Below are positions 12,495-15,483 of a stretch of 15,483 bases of DNA, one piece after another. Source of the stretch: AC-69 sp046728055. Lineage in GTDB: Bacteria > Actinomycetota > UBA4738 > HRBIN12. The position numbers and the translations under genes are program-made. The first letter of the stretch is position 1. The number at the start of each line of letters is the position of its first letter. Location of the stretch: positions 1 through 15,483 of the forward strand of contig JBKPDU010000145.1 of the NCBI GenBank assembly GCA_046728055.1, written 5' to 3'. The notes below the pieces were generated by a model, which was not told where the DNA came from, made no database searches, and saw only the letters and a list, made by a program, of their open reading frames with translations.

Positions 12495-13345
12495 GCGGGC
12501 GCCGCAGCGAGTAATCGGATCGCCTGCGTTCTCTCCCCCGGGGTGAGCTGTCGGAGAGGAGCCCGGACGCCCTGGCGCACCGGCACGCCGCGTTCGGCCA
12601 GGATGGCCTTGAGCGCGGCATGGAACGGGATCCGGTCCAGGACCTCGCGGAACCGGATCACCGCGCGATGCGCGTCACGGCTTCGCTCGTGCACCAGGGC
12701 CGCGATCAGCTCGGGGAAGGCCGCGGCCAGGCCTGAAACGGCACCGGTCGCCCCGCGTTCCAATCCCTCCTGCACCAACGGCTCGGATCCGATGAACACG
12801 TCGAGGCCGTCGAGCAGGTACGGCTCGACGGCCTCGAACGGTGTATCGGACACCTTCATCCCGGCCAGGTTCGGCGCGGCGTCGCGGAGCCGCTCGATCA
12901 CCGAGGTCGGGATGGCGTACCCGCTGCGAGCCGCGAACTCGTACACGTAGAACGGGAGCGGCGCGCAGGCGTTCGCGGCGGCGCAGAAGTGTTCGACCAG
13001 GCTCCGGTCGTCGAGCGGGAAGTACGGAGGCGCGATCACGGCAACGGCGTCCGCTCCGGCCGCGCCCGCGTGGCCTGCCAGCGTGACCGTGTCGGCGGTG
13101 GTCTGCGCCCCGCAGTGCACGGCCAGGGCGAACCCGGGCGGGCGGGCGGCGATGAACAGCTCCGCGGCGCGCTTCCGCTCCTCGAGCGAGAGGAGGACCC
13201 CCTCGCCGGTCGTACCGCAGGCAAGGAGGCCGTCGATCCCTCCGGCGGCGAGGAACGGGACGAGCGCGCCGATGGCGTCCTCGTCGAGCCGCGAACCGGC
13301 GTCCGCAAGCGGGGTCACCGACGCGGCGATCGCTCCGTGCAGCAT
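12491..13345 (-). CDS. DHDPS/N-acetylneuraminate lyase family aldolase (DapA-like)
   Basis: This 284-residue class I aldolase-fold enzyme has the Schiff-base lysine Lys164 in GMKVSD, the GTTGE motif at 44-48, and Tyr135 in YEFAARSG at the position of the catalytic Tyr of YNVPSRTG. The lysine-pathway enzyme DapA has Asn after this Tyr; here it is Glu. Together with the catabolic neighbours, this argues against a lysine-biosynthesis role. Family members include hydroxyproline-pathway deaminases, keto-deoxysugar dehydratases and aldolases acting on pyruvate-derived substrates. No Shine-Dalgarno precedes ATG 13345, but TACAGT ends 6 bases before it, suggesting a leaderless start in addition to cotranscription. 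The oxidoreductase stop is 17 bases upstream. Confidence 0.88.
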   Translation of the reverse strand: MLHGAIAASVTPLADAGSRLDEDAIGALVPFLAAGGIDGLLACGTTGEGVLLSLEERKRAAELFIAARPPGFALAVHCGAQTTADTVTLAGHAGAAGADAVAVIAPPYFPLDDRSLVEHFCAAANACAPLPFYVYEFAARSGYAIPTSVIERLRDAAPNLAGMKVSDTPFEAVEPYLLDGLDVFIGSEPLVQEGLERGATGAVSGLAAAFPELIAALVHERSRDAHRAVIRFREVLDRIPFHAALKAILAERGVPVRQGVRAPLRQLTPGERTQAIRLLAAAPA

Positions 13346-13351
13346 GCGCCG

Positions 13352-13357
13352 ACTGTA
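13352..13357 (-). promoter_or_regulatory. Candidate -10 for a leaderless DapA-like transcript
   Basis: The minus strand reads TACAGT followed by six bases and ATG, so transcription would start at or next to the A of the start codon. No -35 match was found upstream. Confidence 0.3.
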
Positions 13358-13362
13358 CCGAC

Positions 13363-14544
13363 TCAGAGCGTAGGGGGTTCTCGTGGCTCGAAGGCCCGTC
13401 CCGGGGCGAACGGGTTCTCACCGACCTTCCCCGTGAGCAGATCGACCAGCAGCCGGCTCCCCGCCGGGCCGAGCATGATGCCGTGCCCGCTGTATCCGGT
13501 GTTCACCCAGAGTCCATCGATCAACAACGAGCCGATCAGCGGTCGATGGTCCGGCGTCACCGTGTACTGCCCCGCCTGAAGGAGCCAGGGGACGGCCCCC
13601 CGATCCCACACGTCTCGCCAGAAGGGAACCACCCTCGCCACCGAGTACGGACTGGTCGGATCGAGAAGCTGGAAGGCGAAGGCCGGGTCCACCGGGACGG
13701 TGTCCGCCGGAGGGCTCTCCGGCGTGGCCGGGTCGGTGAACAGGAGCCACGCGCCCGCCAAAGCGGGGCGCCAGTGGACCCCGGTGTCCTCGTCGATCGT
13801 CATCGGCGCGTCCGGCGGCACCTCGGGCACCTCCGGAAGGATCAGCTTCTGACGGCGGACCGTGACGATCGGGAGCCCGAACCCCTCGGTCCTGGCAAGT
13901 GGTCCCGACAAAGGCCCGGCAGCGATCACCGCGACGTCGGTGGGAACGACCCCTTTGGTCGTTCGGACCGCGGTGAGCCTGCCACCCGATGCGACGAAGC
14001 CCGTCACCGCGCAGTCGACCATCACATCGGCTCCCGAACCATGGACCAGGCCGAATGTGAGCTGCGTCGTGTTCAGGAACCCGTCCCCGGCGCGCCACCT
14101 CGCCTGGACGACGTTCTCCCCGACGTATGGGAATCGGTCGCGCACCTCGTCGCCCGGGAGCAGTTCGACGTCGTCCTGGCCCCATTCATGCAGCTTGGCC
14201 ACGAGCACGCGCTGGCGTTCGGCGTTGCGATCGTCGGTGGTGAGCCACAGGTAGCCCTGCTGGCGGACATCGATGTCGTACGTGTCCTGGCCGGTGACCT
14301 CACGGAAGTTCAGGAACAGCTCCGCCGACTCACGGACGAGCGTCAGCTCCTCCAGGTCGTCGAATTGGAGGCGGAAGGCCCCGGCCGCGACCGGTGTGGT
14401 CAGCGTGCAGAGGGCCGGCCGCGCTTCCACCAGGAGGGGCTTCATTCCCGCCCTCGCGGCAAAGAACGCCGTGGCCGCCCCGATCACCCCGCCGCCGATG
14501 ACGACGAGCTCCGCCGATGCCGGCGGCTCGTTCAGGTACTTCAC
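13363..14544 (-). CDS. FAD-dependent oxidoreductase (DAO / DadA / sarcosine-oxidase type)
   Basis: This 393-residue flavoprotein of the D-amino-acid oxidase superfamily has the dinucleotide-binding fold at the N-terminus (ELVVIGGGVIGAATAFFAARAGMKPLLVEAR, about residues 12-42), the mid-protein VIAAGPLSGPLA, and the C-terminal FAD-contact block PLIGSLLIDGLWVNTGYSGHGIMLGPAGSRLL. Relatives oxidise secondary or D-amines such as D-amino acids, glycine, sarcosine or D-hydroxyproline. GTG 14544 overlaps the DJ-1/PfpI stop (GTGA), so the two are coupled. The DapA-like gene follows by 17 bases. An FAD amine dehydrogenase next to a DHDPS-family enzyme recalls D-hydroxyproline catabolism, where the first makes a pyrroline carboxylate that the second deaminates. 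This is context inference; the epimerase and semialdehyde dehydrogenase of that route are not in the window. Confidence 0.88.
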   Translation of the reverse strand: MKYLNEPPASAELVVIGGGVIGAATAFFAARAGMKPLLVEARPALCTLTTPVAAGAFRLQFDDLEELTLVRESAELFLNFREVTGQDTYDIDVRQQGYLWLTTDDRNAERQRVLVAKLHEWGQDDVELLPGDEVRDRFPYVGENVVQARWRAGDGFLNTTQLTFGLVHGSGADVMVDCAVTGFVASGGRLTAVRTTKGVVPTDVAVIAAGPLSGPLARTEGFGLPIVTVRRQKLILPEVPEVPPDAPMTIDEDTGVHWRPALAGAWLLFTDPATPESPPADTVPVDPAFAFQLLDPTSPYSVARVVPFWRDVWDRGAVPWLLQAGQYTVTPDHRPLIGSLLIDGLWVNTGYSGHGIMLGPAGSRLLVDLLTGKVGENPFAPGRAFEPREPPTL

Positions 14545-15083
14545 GAAGTCCGTTCTTCGATGGCCGCGACGAGCTCGCGGCAGAACGCCGGGATGTCATC
14601 GACGACGCGCCCCCACACGATGGCGCCGTCGCGGAATGCCGGCTCGTCCACCCACGTGGCGCCCGCGTTCACCAGATCGTCCTTGATGCCGAGGCTCCCG
14701 GTGGCCCGATGCCCGCCGACGATGCCGGCTGAGATGCCGACCAGACCGGCGTGGCAGATCAGCCCGACGATCTTGCCCTGGCCGTATGCCTTGGCCACCA
14801 GGCTGGTGACCTCCTCGTACCGGCGGAGCTTGTCCGGAGCCCACCCGCCGGGCACGACGATCGCGTCGAAGTCGTCGGCGGAGACGTCCTTCGCCGCGAC
14901 ATCGCTGGTCGCCTCCAGGGCGTGCTTCCCCCGGACGGTCTGGCCGCCCGCGATCCCGACCACCGTGACGTCCGCCGCCTCTTCGCGCAGGCGCATGAGC
15001 GTCACCCAGAACTCGAGGTCCTCGAACCCCTCCGCCAGGAGCACCGCGACCCTTCGGCCCGACAACCTCGTTCCGTCCGCCAT
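14541..15083 (-). CDS. DJ-1/PfpI family protein (class I glutamine amidotransferase-like)
   Basis: This 180-residue DJ-1/PfpI-superfamily protein has Glu18 in AEGFEDLEF, VVPGGWAPDKLR at 76-87, and the nucleophile elbow with Cys110-His111 in LICHAGL. The family includes deglycase-like, chaperone and peptidase activities; the elbow reads CHAG rather than the CHGP-type sequence of PfpI proteases, so the activity is open. ATG 15083 is preceded by GGAGGTGAGGGC, a strong ribosome site. It is the first gene of the minus-strand operon with the FAD oxidoreductase and DapA-like gene. The 55-base gap to the isocitrate lyase remnant holds a CGCCCGGGCG palindrome (15111-15120) but no clear promoter. Confidence 0.88.
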   Translation of the reverse strand: MADGTRLSGRRVAVLLAEGFEDLEFWVTLMRLREEAADVTVVGIAGGQTVRGKHALEATSDVAAKDVSADDFDAIVVPGGWAPDKLRRYEEVTSLVAKAYGQGKIVGLICHAGLVGISAGIVGGHRATGSLGIKDDLVNAGATWVDEPAFRDGAIVWGRVVDDIPAFCRELVAAIEERTS

Positions 15084-15138
15084 GCCCTCACCTCCGCCAC
15101 CCGAGCCTACCGCCCGGGCGAGTCGAGGTGGGACGGCG

Positions 15139-15483
15139 TCAGCCCGAGGCGGCCGCCCCCACCTCGAACTGAGCCGCTTCGGTGGAACCGGGGAGGGCCA
15201 TGGTCGACGAGTCTCCCCCGATCGCTCTCGACACGCGGTCGAAGTACCCCGTCCCCCACCTCGGCCTGGTGGCGGGTGGCCGTGTAGCCCTCCGCTTCGA
15301 GCTCGAACTCCCGGTCCTGGAGCTCGACGTAGGCGGACATCCCGGACTCCCTGTAGCCGCGCGCCAGCGCGAACATGGAAGCGTTCAGCGCGTGGAATCC
15401 GGCCAGCGTCACGAATTGGAACGCGTAGCCCATCCTGCCAACGCGATCACGTCTTCGGCCGTGTAGGTGCGTTCGATTCCTCG
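15139..15483 (-). pseudogene. aceA: Isocitrate lyase remnant: internally deleted and frameshifted, cut by the window edge
   Basis: From the right edge one frame reads RGIERTYTAEDVIALAG, the N-terminal motif of actinobacterial isocitrate lyases (about residues 30-45 in known proteins). At 15433 another frame takes over with MGYAFQFVTLAGFHALN, then MSAYVELQDREF and EGYTATRHQAEVG. This is the C-terminal region (beyond about residue 340), so roughly 300 residues including the KKCGH active site are missing. A second frame change lies at the five-C run 15253-15257: dropping one base restores YFDRVSRAIGGDSS, then GSTEAAQF, and a stop at 15139. As written it cannot be functional. An intact enzyme would cleave isocitrate to glyoxylate and succinate. 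A misassembly or base-call error near a contig end is an alternative to real decay. Confidence 0.75.

Noticed and set aside
12491..13345. Calling the DHDPS-family gene dapA (lysine biosynthesis)
   Set aside because: The context is a catabolic-looking operon and the residue after the catalytic Tyr differs from lysine-pathway DapA, so a gene symbol is not justified.
15107..15433. A separate 108-residue hypothetical protein
   Set aside because: Its first half is clearly the isocitrate lyase C-terminal region and its second half is out-of-frame sequence after the C5 run, so it is part of the damaged gene.

Overview
The window is a high-GC, gene-dense stretch of bacterial chromosome. It most likely comes from an actinobacterium, probably an uncultivated lineage. 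The best lineage marker is a complete CrgA, a small two-helix divisome protein specific to Actinobacteria. GTG starts, 4-base GTGA stop/start overlaps and possible leaderless starts (an actinobacterial -10 about 6-7 bases before the start codon) agree with this. I saw no rRNA, tRNA, CRISPR array, IS element or phage gene. No gene-free stretch exceeds 135 bases.

Left part (1-8297). A 5'-truncated S9-type serine peptidase converges on a Glu/Leu/Phe/Val-type dehydrogenase. Divergent from the dehydrogenase runs a thiolase coupled to a small membrane-anchored zinc-ribbon protein. crgA lies 7 bases downstream of a penicillin-acylase-family Ntn hydrolase on the minus strand. The short gap between the zinc-ribbon gene and crgA holds a candidate terminator and a small cluster of DnaA-box-like 9-mers. 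A long-chain acyl-CoA ligase runs divergently from the acylase. With the thiolase it suggests fatty-acid or carboxylic-acid degradation.

Middle (8310-12494). A six-helix membrane protein with a Thr/Pro repeat tail is followed by the most interesting block. On the minus strand an ECF sigma factor, a zinc-binding anti-sigma factor with RsrA-like Cys/His spacing, and an ArsM-like SAM methyltransferase form a tight operon. The methyltransferase frame is interrupted by one in-frame TGA exactly where relatives carry a conserved Cys. The frame continues as family sequence to the normal end, and a SECIS-like hairpin follows the TGA. I interpret it as a candidate selenoprotein. Divergent from it runs a second operon: a TlpA-like thioredoxin, a DsbD-alpha-like domain protein (neither has a signal peptide) and a His-rich four-helix membrane protein. 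Together they look like a thiol-stress or metalloid-response module: a redox-sensing sigma/anti-sigma pair, a Sec methyltransferase and possible reductant partners.

Right part (12491-15483). A minus-strand operon encodes a DJ-1/PfpI protein, a DAO-type FAD oxidoreductase and a DHDPS/NAL-family aldolase or lyase. The last two would fit D-hydroxyproline-type catabolism, though this is inference. At the right edge is a damaged isocitrate lyase: an N-terminal motif is joined directly to the C-terminal domain and a one-base frameshift lies further on. It is either a real remnant or an assembly artefact.
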